Source of the DNA: CAZJHX01 sp964545715
GTDB taxonomy: Bacteria > Myxococcota_A > UBA9042 > GCA-2863065
Reading direction: 5' to 3'
Length of the DNA: 64,000 bases
Assembly (NCBI GenBank): GCA_964545715.1
Contig: CAZJHX010000033.1
Location: forward strand, 1 to 64,000
The position numbers and the translations under genes are program-made. This document shows, one piece after another, positions 34,949-43,037 of the stretch (positions within the stretch are counted from its first letter, which is position 1; the number at the start of each line of letters is the position of its first letter). Under the pieces are notes generated by a model. It saw only the letters and a program-made list of their open reading frames with translations, had not been told where the DNA came from and ran no database searches.

Positions 34949-36943
34949 ATGCGTAAGTCGATAGGCGTACTTTTGTGCGTGCTCACCGCGGGTTGCTCCG
35001 CGCAGGGAGATCCCCTGCCGAGCCCGAGTGCATATACAGTGAAAGGAGAGGCTGCGGCGCCGCACGCGTTTGCGGACGATCCGTGGCAGCCGGCGCCGGA
35101 CGTGGCGAAGGAGGGGTCGCACGCGCAGCTGAAGAGCATGCCGCGACACACCAGCGACCCCTGCACGTCGGACGACCAGTGCGCCGGGGGCAAGTGCCTG
35201 GACGTCACGGGTCAAAACCAGAACTACTGCACCCAGTCGTGCGAGAGCCAGGCGTGTCCATCCGACAGCTCCTGCTACAACTTCTCGGTCGGCAGGTACT
35301 GCCTCAAGAGCTGCACACAGAGCGCGCAGTGCCATCCGTGGCTGATCTGCGATCAAGACGCCACCTGCTGGCCGGGCGACAACCCAATCGACACCGAGCC
35401 CAGGCCCAAAGCGGCGCTGGCTGAGCCGTGCACGGCCCATGATCAGTGCGAGGGCGGCCTGTGCCTGCGCGAGGTCGCGGGCACCGGTTATTGCAGCCAG
35501 GTCTGCAACGCCGGCGGCTGCCCGGACGGGGCCATGTGCTACCCGTTCTCCAGCGGCGGGCGCTGTCTCAAGCAGTGCACTGCAAGCTCGCAGTGTGCCT
35601 CCTGGCTGATCTGCGACCAGGACTACACGTGCTGGCCGGGCGACAACCCCATCGACGATGATGAGCCGCCGCCCGAGGATCCAGTGGAGCCCCCACCTGA
35701 GCCGGTAGGGTCCGCGGTGGGCGGCGCGTGTGACACCGCCGACGACTGCCAGGAGGGCGGCTACTGCTACCCGTACACGGTGCAGGGCGACCCGACCGGC
35801 TTCATCGACGGTTATTGCCTGGTCAACCAGTGCACTCCGGGATCCTGCCCGGACGGGTCCAAGTGCAAAGCCATCTACGTGGGCGGCGGCACCGCCTGTG
35901 TAAAGACGTGCGGCTCGCACAGCGACTGCCGCTCGGACGAGGGCTACGGCTGCGTGGCCTGGAGCGGCGACGAGATCTGCTGGCCGCGGTGCACGGCGAC
36001 CGGCTGCCCCAGTGACTACGTCTGTGACTCCCAGCGGTCGATCTGCGTGCCCAAACCCGACGAGCCCGACACGCCGCCGCCCGGACCCACCGTCGGCCCC
36101 GGCGCCGGACCCGGACCCGCCTGCAACGACCTGCCGCCCAAGCACTGCAACGGCTCGGGCTCGTACTGCGGCCAGCTGCTGCCGTTCGACCCGGACGACG
36201 GCCCCGGCTACGTCGACTATCCATTGAATGGCGAGAGCTGGAGCAACCAGTACCGCAGCTACGCGCGCCGCGACCTGATCATGCTGATCAAATGGGCCAC
36301 CGCGTACGTGGCCTGCAAGTCGGTCGGCTGGTCCGGCGGCAACGGACACCCGCTGGGTCTGGGTGACATGAGCGAGGGCAACGGCGCCATCCCTGGCACG
36401 TCCGACGGCGATCCAGGCCACCCACCCGGCACGCACGTCAACGGCCGCGACATGGACATCGCTTACTACCAGCAGACCGGGCCCAACAACTATCTGCGTC
36501 CGGTGTGCCCGCACGGCGGCGCGTATCACTGCACGGCGCCGCCAAACAACCTGGATAAGTGGCGCACCGCGCTGTTCATCGGCGCCCTGCTCACCAGCGA
36601 GCGCACGCGCGTCATCGGCGTGGACGGCCAGATCGGCCCCATCGTAGAGGACGAGATCGATGTGCTAGACGACCAGGGCTGGCTGCCCAACCACGACTCG
36701 GGCGCCGAAGGCAACCTGGCCTACGAGGTCTTCAACAACGGCAACGGCTGGTACAACTTCCACCACCACCACCTGCACGTGAGCTTGTGGGGCTGGAGCG
36801 GCAAGCCGGGCGCCATGTCCGGACCGCGCTGCCTGGCCGAGGGCTGCGCCTGGGATCCCGGCGCCAACAAGCTGTCGATGGGCTGCCGGGTGGACGAGCC
36901 CGAGGTCATCCCGCACGCCATCCACCACCCACGCATGCAGTAA
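34949..36943 (+). CDS. Cys-rich lipoprotein with C-terminal MepA-like metallopeptidase domain
   Basis: ATG 34949 follows TGGAGG and opens a lipoprotein signal (GVLLCVLTAGC). The 664-residue product has several Cys-rich repeats of ~55 residues (about 60-370; CTSDDQCAGGKC, PWLICDQDATCWPGDNP), a Pro/Gly hinge, and a domain from ~395 resembling penicillin-insensitive murein endopeptidases (LAS/MepA type): GTHVNGRDMDIAYY near 495 and HHHHLHVSLW near 605 supply His and Asp zinc ligands. Cleavage of peptidoglycan cross-links is inferred; the Cys-rich part may bind the wall or the surface. A hairpin follows the stop. Confidence 0.78.
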   Translation: MRKSIGVLLCVLTAGCSAQGDPLPSPSAYTVKGEAAAPHAFADDPWQPAPDVAKEGSHAQLKSMPRHTSDPCTSDDQCAGGKCLDVTGQNQNYCTQSCESQACPSDSSCYNFSVGRYCLKSCTQSAQCHPWLICDQDATCWPGDNPIDTEPRPKAALAEPCTAHDQCEGGLCLREVAGTGYCSQVCNAGGCPDGAMCYPFSSGGRCLKQCTASSQCASWLICDQDYTCWPGDNPIDDDEPPPEDPVEPPPEPVGSAVGGACDTADDCQEGGYCYPYTVQGDPTGFIDGYCLVNQCTPGSCPDGSKCKAIYVGGGTACVKTCGSHSDCRSDEGYGCVAWSGDEICWPRCTATGCPSDYVCDSQRSICVPKPDEPDTPPPGPTVGPGAGPGPACNDLPPKHCNGSGSYCGQLLPFDPDDGPGYVDYPLNGESWSNQYRSYARRDLIMLIKWATAYVACKSVGWSGGNGHPLGLGDMSEGNGAIPGTSDGDPGHPPGTHVNGRDMDIAYYQQTGPNNYLRPVCPHGGAYHCTAPPNNLDKWRTALFIGALLTSERTRVIGVDGQIGPIVEDEIDVLDDQGWLPNHDSGAEGNLAYEVFNNGNGWYNFHHHHLHVSLWGWSGKPGAMSGPRCLAEGCAWDPGANKLSMGCRVDEPEVIPHAIHHPRMQ

Positions 36944-36947
36944 ATAA

Positions 36948-36981
36948 CCTGCACCTGCAGCAATTCGACTGCAGGTGCAGG
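36948..36981 (+). terminator. 13-bp perfect hairpin after the MepA-like gene
   Basis: Perfect 13-bp arms at 36948-36960 and 36969-36981 enclose an 8-nt loop, starting 5 nt after the TAA stop. The stem (CCTGCACCTGCAG) is strong, but no T-tract follows, so it may end transcription with Rho or protect the 3' end. Confidence 0.6.
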
Positions 36982-37078
36982 ACCCCACTCCCAAGCTACA
37001 CCGCTGTTATCATTAGGACTCTCATGCGGCACGGCGCTTGCTGAACCCCGGCTCGACCTGACGAGCAAGGAGACGAGC

Positions 37079-38002
37079 ATGAGCGCAAACGCGGTTGCCC
37101 TGTACGAGCGGCGGATTCACAAGCTGAGCGAGGCATCGGTCCGAAAGCACTTCGACGCGTACGCCGACATCGCCTGGGACGCGCCCGAAAACCGGATCGA
37201 CCGTCGCGACCCGCGCTGGCACCTGGACCCGGACGACCCGCTGGGCGCCACGCAGTGGTATCAGCAGCGCCACCCGGACCAGAAGGCGCTGATCGGGCTG
37301 GACGTCATCGCGACCAAAATGAAGGTGGGCGCCCAGTTCGAGCACATCCTCTGCGGCGGCCTGCTGCAGCTGGCGTCGACCATGGGCGACGACAACCCCG
37401 AGCATCGCTACGCCATGCACGAGCTGATCGAGGAGGCGCAGCACATCCTGATGTTTCGGGAGTTCATCCGCCGGACCGGGCTGCGCGTCCAGGGGCTGCG
37501 ACCCTGGGAGCTGCTGGCGTCGCGCCGCGTGCCGCGCATCGGTCGCGTGCGTCCTGAGCAGTTCTTTTTGCACGTGCTGGCCGGTGAGCTGCCAATCGAC
37601 TATGTGCAGCGCCAAACCCTGGCGCGCGGACCCCAGCTGCATCCGCTTCTGTCGCGCGTGCTGCGCATCCACGTGACCGAGGAGGCCCGCCACGTGTCGT
37701 TTGCAACCAGCTTTCTACGAGAGCGCGTGCCGCGATTGGGCCGGGCCGCGCGTCTGGGGCTGGCGGTCAAGACGCCGTTCATTCTGCGGACGACGGCGGA
37801 GAGCATCCTGCGACCGACCGAGCGGCTGATCCGTGAGCAGTGCATCCCGCGCGCCGTCGTATGTGAGGCCTATGGGCAGGGCGCGCTGCATCTGCGCAAC
37901 CGCACCGAGGGGCTGCGCACCATCCGTGAGCTGTGCGCGGAGCTGGGGCTGATCCCGCGCCCGATGGTGCCGGTGTGGCGGGCGCTTGGCATCTGGGCGT
38001 AA
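37079..38002 (+). CDS. AurF-like diiron oxygenase
   Basis: The product is 307 residues; AAGGAGA precedes ATG 37079. Helical diiron ligand motifs are present: GAQFEHIL, HELIEEAQHILMF (EX2H) and IHVTEEARHVSF (HX3EX2H), matching the AurF p-aminobenzoate N-oxygenase family. Members oxidise amines or other small molecules; the substrate here cannot be predicted. A kinase gene starts 12 nt downstream and a sigma54 activator follows, so the oxygenase heads a short operon with its possible regulators. No biosynthetic cluster surrounds it. Confidence 0.85.
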   Translation: MSANAVALYERRIHKLSEASVRKHFDAYADIAWDAPENRIDRRDPRWHLDPDDPLGATQWYQQRHPDQKALIGLDVIATKMKVGAQFEHILCGGLLQLASTMGDDNPEHRYAMHELIEEAQHILMFREFIRRTGLRVQGLRPWELLASRRVPRIGRVRPEQFFLHVLAGELPIDYVQRQTLARGPQLHPLLSRVLRIHVTEEARHVSFATSFLRERVPRLGRAARLGLAVKTPFILRTTAESILRPTERLIREQCIPRAVVCEAYGQGALHLRNRTEGLRTIRELCAELGLIPRPMVPVWRALGIWA

Positions 38003-38013
38003 ACTCGTCGGCG

Positions 38014-38955
38014 ATGACACGAGCACGGCCGCTGACCCCGGACCGGTTCGCGCGCCGCAAGGTCGCCTGGATCGGTCACGCCATCATTTATGTGATGGGG
38101 TGCCTGACGGTCTTCATCGCGTCCAGCAGCGTCTTTGTCCTGGGGCTGGTGGCCGCGGGGTGGGGGCTCGGACTGGCGTGCCACGGCTACTTCGCGCTGG
38201 CCGCGCCGATACTGCGGGTCCGCTTTGCCGAGGGAGCCGCCGGCGATCGGGCGCTGACCGCCAGCTCGGGACAGGACCACGCACGCTTTGTTCAAGAGCT
38301 GGCCGCGTCGATCGCCCATGAGATCCGCAACCCGATCACCGCCGCGCGCAGCCTGGTGCAGCAGATCGGCGAGGATCCGGCCGGCTCCGACAACGCCGAG
38401 TACGCGCGGGTGGCGGCCGCGGAGCTGGATCGCGTGGAGCGGTCGATCTCGCACCTGCTCAAGTACTCTCGGGAGCCCGCCATCTCCCCGGCGCGAATCG
38501 GTATCGGCGACGTCGTCGCGTCCGCGCTGGAGACGCTGCGAGACCGCATCGGCAGCCTGGGTGTGGACGTGGACACCGACATCGCCGCGGACGCCCACGC
38601 GTGGGCCGACGGTGAGAAGATTCGGCAGGTCATTGTAAACCTGTGCGCCAACGCGCTGGATGCGCTGGAGCACAGCCCGGTTCCTGCGCCGCGCGTGCAC
38701 GTCAGCGCAGGGCGGGACCTGGCCGGCGCCACGGCGTGGGTGCGGGTAAAGGACAACGGCGCGGGCATCCCCACCGACATCCTGCCGCGGGTGTTTCAGC
38801 CGTTCTACACCTCGCGCGATACGGGCACCGGGCTGGGGCTGGCGATCTCCCGCCGACTGGCTCAGGCGCACGGCGGCGATCTGGAGGTCACGAGCCAGCC
38901 CGGGGCGGGCGCGGAGTTTGTGCTGACCCTGCCGGCCGAGCGAGGCGCACCTTGA
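38014..38955 (+). CDS. Sensor histidine kinase, NtrB-like output
   Basis: The product is 313 residues from ATG 38014. Two N-terminal membrane helices (about 18-65; IIYVMGCLTVFIASSSVFVL) form a short 2TM-type anchor with no periplasmic sensor. HisKA follows with phospho-His near residue 102 (ASIAHEIRNPITAA), then HATPase with NLCANALDAL, DNGAGIP and GTGLGLAISRRL. It overlaps the next gene by 4 nt (TTGA), so kinase and regulator form a cognate pair. The signal is unknown. Confidence 0.92.
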   Translation: MTRARPLTPDRFARRKVAWIGHAIIYVMGCLTVFIASSSVFVLGLVAAGWGLGLACHGYFALAAPILRVRFAEGAAGDRALTASSGQDHARFVQELAASIAHEIRNPITAARSLVQQIGEDPAGSDNAEYARVAAAELDRVERSISHLLKYSREPAISPARIGIGDVVASALETLRDRIGSLGVDVDTDIAADAHAWADGEKIRQVIVNLCANALDALEHSPVPAPRVHVSAGRDLAGATAWVRVKDNGAGIPTDILPRVFQPFYTSRDTGTGLGLAISRRLAQAHGGDLEVTSQPGAGAEFVLTLPAERGAP

Positions 38956-40334
38956 GCGAGCGCGTGTTGATCGTGGAGGACGAGGCCGCCATCCGACTGG
39001 CCTTGAAGGGCGTGCTGAAAAAGGCCGGCTATGACGTCACGCTGGCGCCGACGGGTGAAGCGGCGATCGCTGCGTTTGAGCAGGCGCCCTTTGACCTGGT
39101 GCTGACCGATCTCTCGCTGGGCGCGGGCATGAGCGGCATGGACGTTCTGGAGGCCTGTCGCGCGGCGCGGCCCAGCACGCCGGTCGTCCTGATCACGGCG
39201 CACGGCAGCGAGCGGACCGCGGTGCAGGCAATGCAATCAGGAGCCGCGGACTATGTGCCCAAGCCGTTCGACAACGACGAGATTCGGCTGGTGGTCCGCC
39301 GGGCGCTGGAGCGCACGCGGCTGGAGCGGGAGCATCGGCTGCTGCTCGAGCGCATTCAGCGGGAGTACGGCTTTGGCGCGCTGATCGGCTCGGGCCCCAA
39401 GATGCAGCAGGTCTTCGAGACCATCCAGAAGGTGGCGCAGACCCATCTGACGGTGCTGATTCGCGGGGAGAGCGGCACCGGCAAGGAGTTGGTGGCGCAG
39501 GCGCTGCACGAGCGCAGTGGGCGCCGAGACCGGCCGTTTGTGGCGGTCAACTGCGCGTCGATCAGCACCGAGCTGGTCGAGAGCGAGCTGTTCGGCCACG
39601 AGCGCGGCGCCTTCACGGGAGCCAACGCCCGACGGATCGGGCGCTTCGAGGCGGCCGACGGCGGGACGATCTTTCTGGACGAGATCGGGGACATGGCGCC
39701 GGCCACTCAGGCCAAGGTGCTGCGCGTGCTGCAAGAGCGGTGCTTCGAGCGGGTGGGCGGCGACCGGCGCATCGATGTGGATGTGCGCGTGCTGGCGGCG
39801 ACCCATCGCGATCTGGAGGCGGACGTGCGCGACGGCCGGTTTCGGCAGGACCTGTATTACCGACTGAAGGTCGTGGAGGTGATGCTGCCGCCGATGCGCG
39901 ACCGGGTCGAGGACGTACCGGCGCTGGTCGGCCGGTTTGTCTCGCTGCTGGCCGAGCGCTTGAAGCGGTCGCCGGTCGAGGTGTCAGACGCGGCGATGGC
40001 TGCGCTGGCCCGGCATGACTGGCCGGGCAACGTCCGTGAGCTGCGCAATGTGGTGGAGCAGGCCGCGGTGCTGGCATCGGACAATCGAATCCAGCCGGCC
40101 GATCTCTCGCTGCGCCCGGGGGTCGCGGGATCTGAGCCCGTGCCGTTGGACCTGGACATGCCGTTTCGTGACGCCAAGCGGCGGGCCGTGCAGGACTTCG
40201 AGCGCCGGTGGCTCTCTGCGGCGCTGGACCGACACGACGGCAACATCAGCCGGACGGCGGCCGCGATCGGGATGGTGCGGCAGAGCCTGCAGCAAAAGCT
40301 GACCGAGCTCGGGCTCAGAGGGAATGACCGCTGA
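38952..40334 (+). CDS. NtrC-family sigma54-dependent response regulator
   Basis: The product is 460 residues. TTG 38952 is chosen because it overlaps the kinase stop and keeps the receiver complete; GTG 38964 is an alternative. Receiver with Asp53 (LVLTDLSLG) and KPFD; AAA+ domain (about 140-375) with Walker A GESGTGKE, the sigma54-contacting GAFTGA loop, Walker B TIFLDEIGDM and arginine-finger region; C-terminal Fis-type helix-turn-helix (ISRTAAAIGMVRQSLQQKL). It should activate sigma54 promoters when phosphorylated by the upstream kinase. Targets are unknown. Confidence 0.94.
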   Translation: MSERVLIVEDEAAIRLALKGVLKKAGYDVTLAPTGEAAIAAFEQAPFDLVLTDLSLGAGMSGMDVLEACRAARPSTPVVLITAHGSERTAVQAMQSGAADYVPKPFDNDEIRLVVRRALERTRLEREHRLLLERIQREYGFGALIGSGPKMQQVFETIQKVAQTHLTVLIRGESGTGKELVAQALHERSGRRDRPFVAVNCASISTELVESELFGHERGAFTGANARRIGRFEAADGGTIFLDEIGDMAPATQAKVLRVLQERCFERVGGDRRIDVDVRVLAATHRDLEADVRDGRFRQDLYYRLKVVEVMLPPMRDRVEDVPALVGRFVSLLAERLKRSPVEVSDAAMAALARHDWPGNVRELRNVVEQAAVLASDNRIQPADLSLRPGVAGSEPVPLDLDMPFRDAKRRAVQDFERRWLSAALDRHDGNISRTAAAIGMVRQSLQQKLTELGLRGNDR

Positions 40335-40408
40335 TCTTTGTCGCTTGTCTCAGGCCGGTTGCCGGGCTTATGTTCGGCGCCACAAACCAACAGATGGAGC
40401 CGAGTGAT

Positions 40409-41092
40409 ATGCGAGCGATTCTCACACTGATTGTGGCAGCAGCTTTTCTGATGACCGCACTGCCGGGGTGCAAGGGCACGAGCAAGCCCGCGGACAAAGA
40501 GAAGTCCAGCGAGGGCAAGGCCAAATCGGACGAGAAGCCGGCGGCCGAGGCGCCCAGGGCGGACGAGAAGCCGGCTGAAGAGAAGGCTGAGGAGAAGCCG
40601 GCTGAGGAGAAGCCGGCTGAGGAGAAGCCGGCTGAAGAGAAGGCTGAGGAGAAGCCGGCTGAGGAGAAGCCGGCTGAGGAGAAGCCGGCCGAGGAGAAGG
40701 CGGACGGCGGTCTGCTCGACCTCCCCAAGCTCGGCCTGAAGGGCAAGGCCCCCGCGGGCTCCAAAGCCGGTGACAACATCGTGGGCGAGGGCCACATGGT
40801 GCAGGGTCCCGGGCTTGTAGCGACGGTCTCGCCGGCCGGCGACTCCACTCCCAAGGACGCGGCCGCCGCCAAAGAGGACGCGGACATGTACAGCCCGCTG
40901 AACTGGAAGGAGGAGAAGCTGGAGGATGGCTACGTCGTCTCGTTCGAGAACAAGGGCGGCATGGGGACCAACTACTGGGTGACCGCGCGGCGCGAGATCG
41001 GCGGCAAGGCCTACAAGTGCTCGACCACGGCGAGCCAGCCCCAGCAGCAGAAGAACGCGCTCGAGTTCTGCAAGAGCCTCACCGCTAAATAG
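40409..41092 (+). CDS. Low-complexity AEEKP-repeat lipoprotein
   Basis: ATG 40409 opens a lipoprotein signal (AAAFLMTALPGC); two further in-frame ATGs lie upstream. The 227-residue product has a Lys/Glu/Ala/Pro-rich region (about 30-95) with AEEKP repeats, predicted to be an extended charged rod or helix, then a ~125-residue C-terminal domain with two Cys (YKCSTTAS, LEFCKSL) of unknown type. The rod probably carries the small domain through the periplasm or peptidoglycan. The gene contains a perfect 57-bp tandem duplication. Its last 8 nt overlap the convergent YjbR-like gene. Confidence 0.78.
   Translation: MRAILTLIVAAAFLMTALPGCKGTSKPADKEKSSEGKAKSDEKPAAEAPRADEKPAEEKAEEKPAEEKPAEEKPAEEKAEEKPAEEKPAEEKPAEEKADGGLLDLPKLGLKGKAPAGSKAGDNIVGEGHMVQGPGLVATVSPAGDSTPKDAAAAKEDADMYSPLNWKEEKLEDGYVVSFENKGGMGTNYWVTARREIGGKAYKCSTTASQPQQQKNALEFCKSLTAK
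40574..40687. repeat. Two perfect 57-bp tandem units made of 12- and 15-bp subunits
   Basis: 40574-40630 and 40631-40687 are identical. Each unit is one 12-bp subunit (AEEK) plus three 15-bp subunits (AEEKP). All lengths are multiples of three, so copy-number change keeps the frame. Confidence 0.95.
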
Positions 41093-41465
41093 CGTCCAGC
41101 TGCTTGATCAGCTTCTTGGGCGCAAAGGCCCGGTAGCTCTCCTCAATCCACATCCGCATCAACTCCACCGGCACATCGTCGCCCGCGGCGAAACCGGCGC
41201 TGACCCAGCCACTTTTGCCCAGGCCGTAGCCGGTGGGCGTCGCAAACGGCAGATTCAGCGCCACCGTGCAGGAGTCCGGCAGCTTGGCTGAGACCTTCAG
41301 CTTGTGCTCTTCCGCGTACAAAAACACGAACGTCTTTTTGCGGATCTTGATCGCAGAGTGTCCCCAGGGCATTTCTTCAAAGGCCTCGGGAAGCGACAAC
41401 GCAAACTCTCGCAGCGCGTCCAGCTGCTGCTGGCGCTCAGGCGTGGGTGGTGTTGCGGGTTCCAT
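41085..41465 (-). CDS. MmcQ/YjbR family protein
   Basis: The product is 126 residues from ATG 41465. The family pattern is clear: LREFALSLPEAFEEMPWGH, KTFVFLYAEEHKLKVSAK, GKSGWVSAGF. These small proteins have a CyaY-like fold and are thought to bind DNA or act in regulation; the function is not established. It converges with and overlaps the lipoprotein gene by 8 nt and is divergent from the gene at 41482, only 16 nt away. Confidence 0.9.
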   Translation of the reverse strand: MEPATPPTPERQQQLDALREFALSLPEAFEEMPWGHSAIKIRKKTFVFLYAEEHKLKVSAKLPDSCTVALNLPFATPTGYGLGKSGWVSAGFAAGDDVPVELMRMWIEESYRAFAPKKLIKQLDAI

Positions 41466-41481
41466 GGCGGGAGTATGACAC

Positions 41482-42285
41482 ATGGCCGGGTTTGAGAGCG
41501 TCCGCGAAGAGCAGCGCAGAAAGCGTGAGGCGAAGCGGCGCAAGAAACAGCAGAAGCGCGAGGAGCGCGAGCGGCGGAAGCGGGTTCGGTACACGAAAGA
41601 GGCCCCGCTCACGTGCGCCGGCTGGATTCAGACCCGCACCGAGAAGCCGTCGGCATTGAGGTTTCTGCAGCGCCCGATGGCCGCCCTGGGCGAGCTGATC
41701 GGCGGTCTGCCCACCGCGCCGGTCTCAAGCCAGGGGCGCAAGCGCGTGCGCGAGGGGCGCGTGGCGGTCATGGTGGTGGGGCTGGCTATCGCCGTCTGGG
41801 GCGGGACGGCTCCGACCGCGGTACTGGGCTGCGTGATCGCAATGCTGGCCAATGCGCTGCCGATGCAGCACGCCACGCAAATGCGCTGGAAGAGCCGCCT
41901 GGGGCGAGTCGGCGCCGGCCGCACTCGGACGTCACGCACCCCCGTGGAGATCGTCTTCGACGGACGCGGCGTGTCGGTGATCGCGGCCGGTGAGACGCTG
42001 CGCCGGGTGCTGACCCACGAGGGGCAGTATTCGATGAAGGTCAGACGGGTTGAGGATCGACTGGCGCTCGGCGTGCTGCCTCCGAGCGGCGGCAAGGCGA
42101 CTCAGCTGTGGTTTCTCACCGAGATCGCGCCCGAAGTGCCGGTGAACCCGGACGCAGTGACCCGGCTGGAGGCCAAGAAGGTCGATACGCCCGTCGGGGT
42201 GGACAGCCAGACGTTTCTGGCGCTGCACGAGGGCATTCGCCCGGACTCGGTGGACCGCTTGGAGACCACCGATCAGCCGGCTTGA
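41482..42285 (+). CDS. Hypothetical membrane protein with basic N-terminal helix
   Basis: The product is 267 residues and I do not recognise the family. The first ~40 residues are extremely Arg/Lys/Glu-rich (EEQRRKREAKRRKKQQK), a likely long charged helix that could touch nucleic acid or acidic lipid. Two hydrophobic segments (about 95-125; VAVMVVGLAIAVWG and TAVLGCVIAMLANALP) may form a membrane hairpin, which would leave both ends in the cytoplasm. The C-terminal ~125 residues form a soluble, beta-rich region. Upstream GGGAG supports the start. Its end overlaps the convergent TVP38-type gene by 13 nt. Confidence 0.7.
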   Translation: MAGFESVREEQRRKREAKRRKKQQKREERERRKRVRYTKEAPLTCAGWIQTRTEKPSALRFLQRPMAALGELIGGLPTAPVSSQGRKRVREGRVAVMVVGLAIAVWGGTAPTAVLGCVIAMLANALPMQHATQMRWKSRLGRVGAGRTRTSRTPVEIVFDGRGVSVIAAGETLRRVLTHEGQYSMKVRRVEDRLALGVLPPSGGKATQLWFLTEIAPEVPVNPDAVTRLEAKKVDTPVGVDSQTFLALHEGIRPDSVDRLETTDQPA

Positions 42286-42950
42286 TCATCCAGGTCAAGC
42301 TGCGCTTTGGCCAGACGGCCCAACCAGACGACGATCACGGCCGTGACCACCAGCCCCAGAACCAGCAGACCTGTACGCAGCGGGGAGTCGGGAACAAACC
42401 CGGAGGCCGCCGCTTCGCCCGCGAGCGTGCCCAGATAGACCCAGACGACGGTGATTGGAATGAGGCCGACAAACGTGCCCAACGCGATGGCCCAGATCGG
42501 TGCGGACGTGGCGCCCAGCCCGTAGTTGCTGGCGGCGAATGGGAGCACCGGCGACAGCCGCAGCAGTGTGACAAATCGAAGCGCGTTGCGACCAAACGCC
42601 TTGTCCAGCGCAGAGAGGATGGGGTACCGCGCCAGCACGCGCTCGGTGAAGCCGCGCAGCATCGTGCGGCCCAGAACCGCTGAGATGGTGGTGGCCAGCG
42701 TGGCCGCGGGCACGATGATCAGGACCCCAAAGCCCAGACCCCAGGTCGCGCCGGCCAGCATCGTGAGCACGGAGCCCGGGACGAACAGCGACGCGAGTAC
42801 GGCGTAGGCCAGCACATAAAGCAGCCCGCCCCAGATCCCCTGGGCGCGCATGACGTCCAGCGACGCTGCGACCCAGTCCAACACAGGGAACGTCCGGCCC
42901 AGCACCAGCACGACGGCCAGGCCGGCCACCAGAATCGCCGCTCGGGTCAT
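42273..42950 (-). CDS. TVP38/TMEM64 (VTT/DedA-like) membrane protein
   Basis: The product is 225 residues with about five membrane segments. The VTT core is present: FVPGSVLTMLAGATWG, and further on ALRFVTLLRLSPVLPFAASNY with the re-entrant Arg/Pro motif. Relatives act as lipid scramblases or transporters in membrane homeostasis; the exact substrate here is unknown. It is divergent from the kinase at 43038, with 87 bp between. Confidence 0.93.
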   Translation of the reverse strand: MTRAAILVAGLAVVLVLGRTFPVLDWVAASLDVMRAQGIWGGLLYVLAYAVLASLFVPGSVLTMLAGATWGLGFGVLIIVPAATLATTISAVLGRTMLRGFTERVLARYPILSALDKAFGRNALRFVTLLRLSPVLPFAASNYGLGATSAPIWAIALGTFVGLIPITVVWVYLGTLAGEAAASGFVPDSPLRTGLLVLGLVVTAVIVVWLGRLAKAQLDLDDQAG

Positions 42951-43037
42951 TGGAGGCTCACCGCGTCACATTCGGCCCGACGGCGACCCACGTGTCAAAC
43001 ACTGCGGTTCTCGGCGCGTGTTACCCTTAGAGACATC

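Noticed and set aside
34826..36529. Upstream extension of the methyltransferase to 826 residues
   Set aside because: The added ~568 residues are antisense to the MepA-like lipoprotein and have no domain. The methyltransferase family begins near MDITKYN.
40574..40687. CRISPR-like array
   Set aside because: The repeats are contiguous, coding and without unique spacers, and no cas gene is near.
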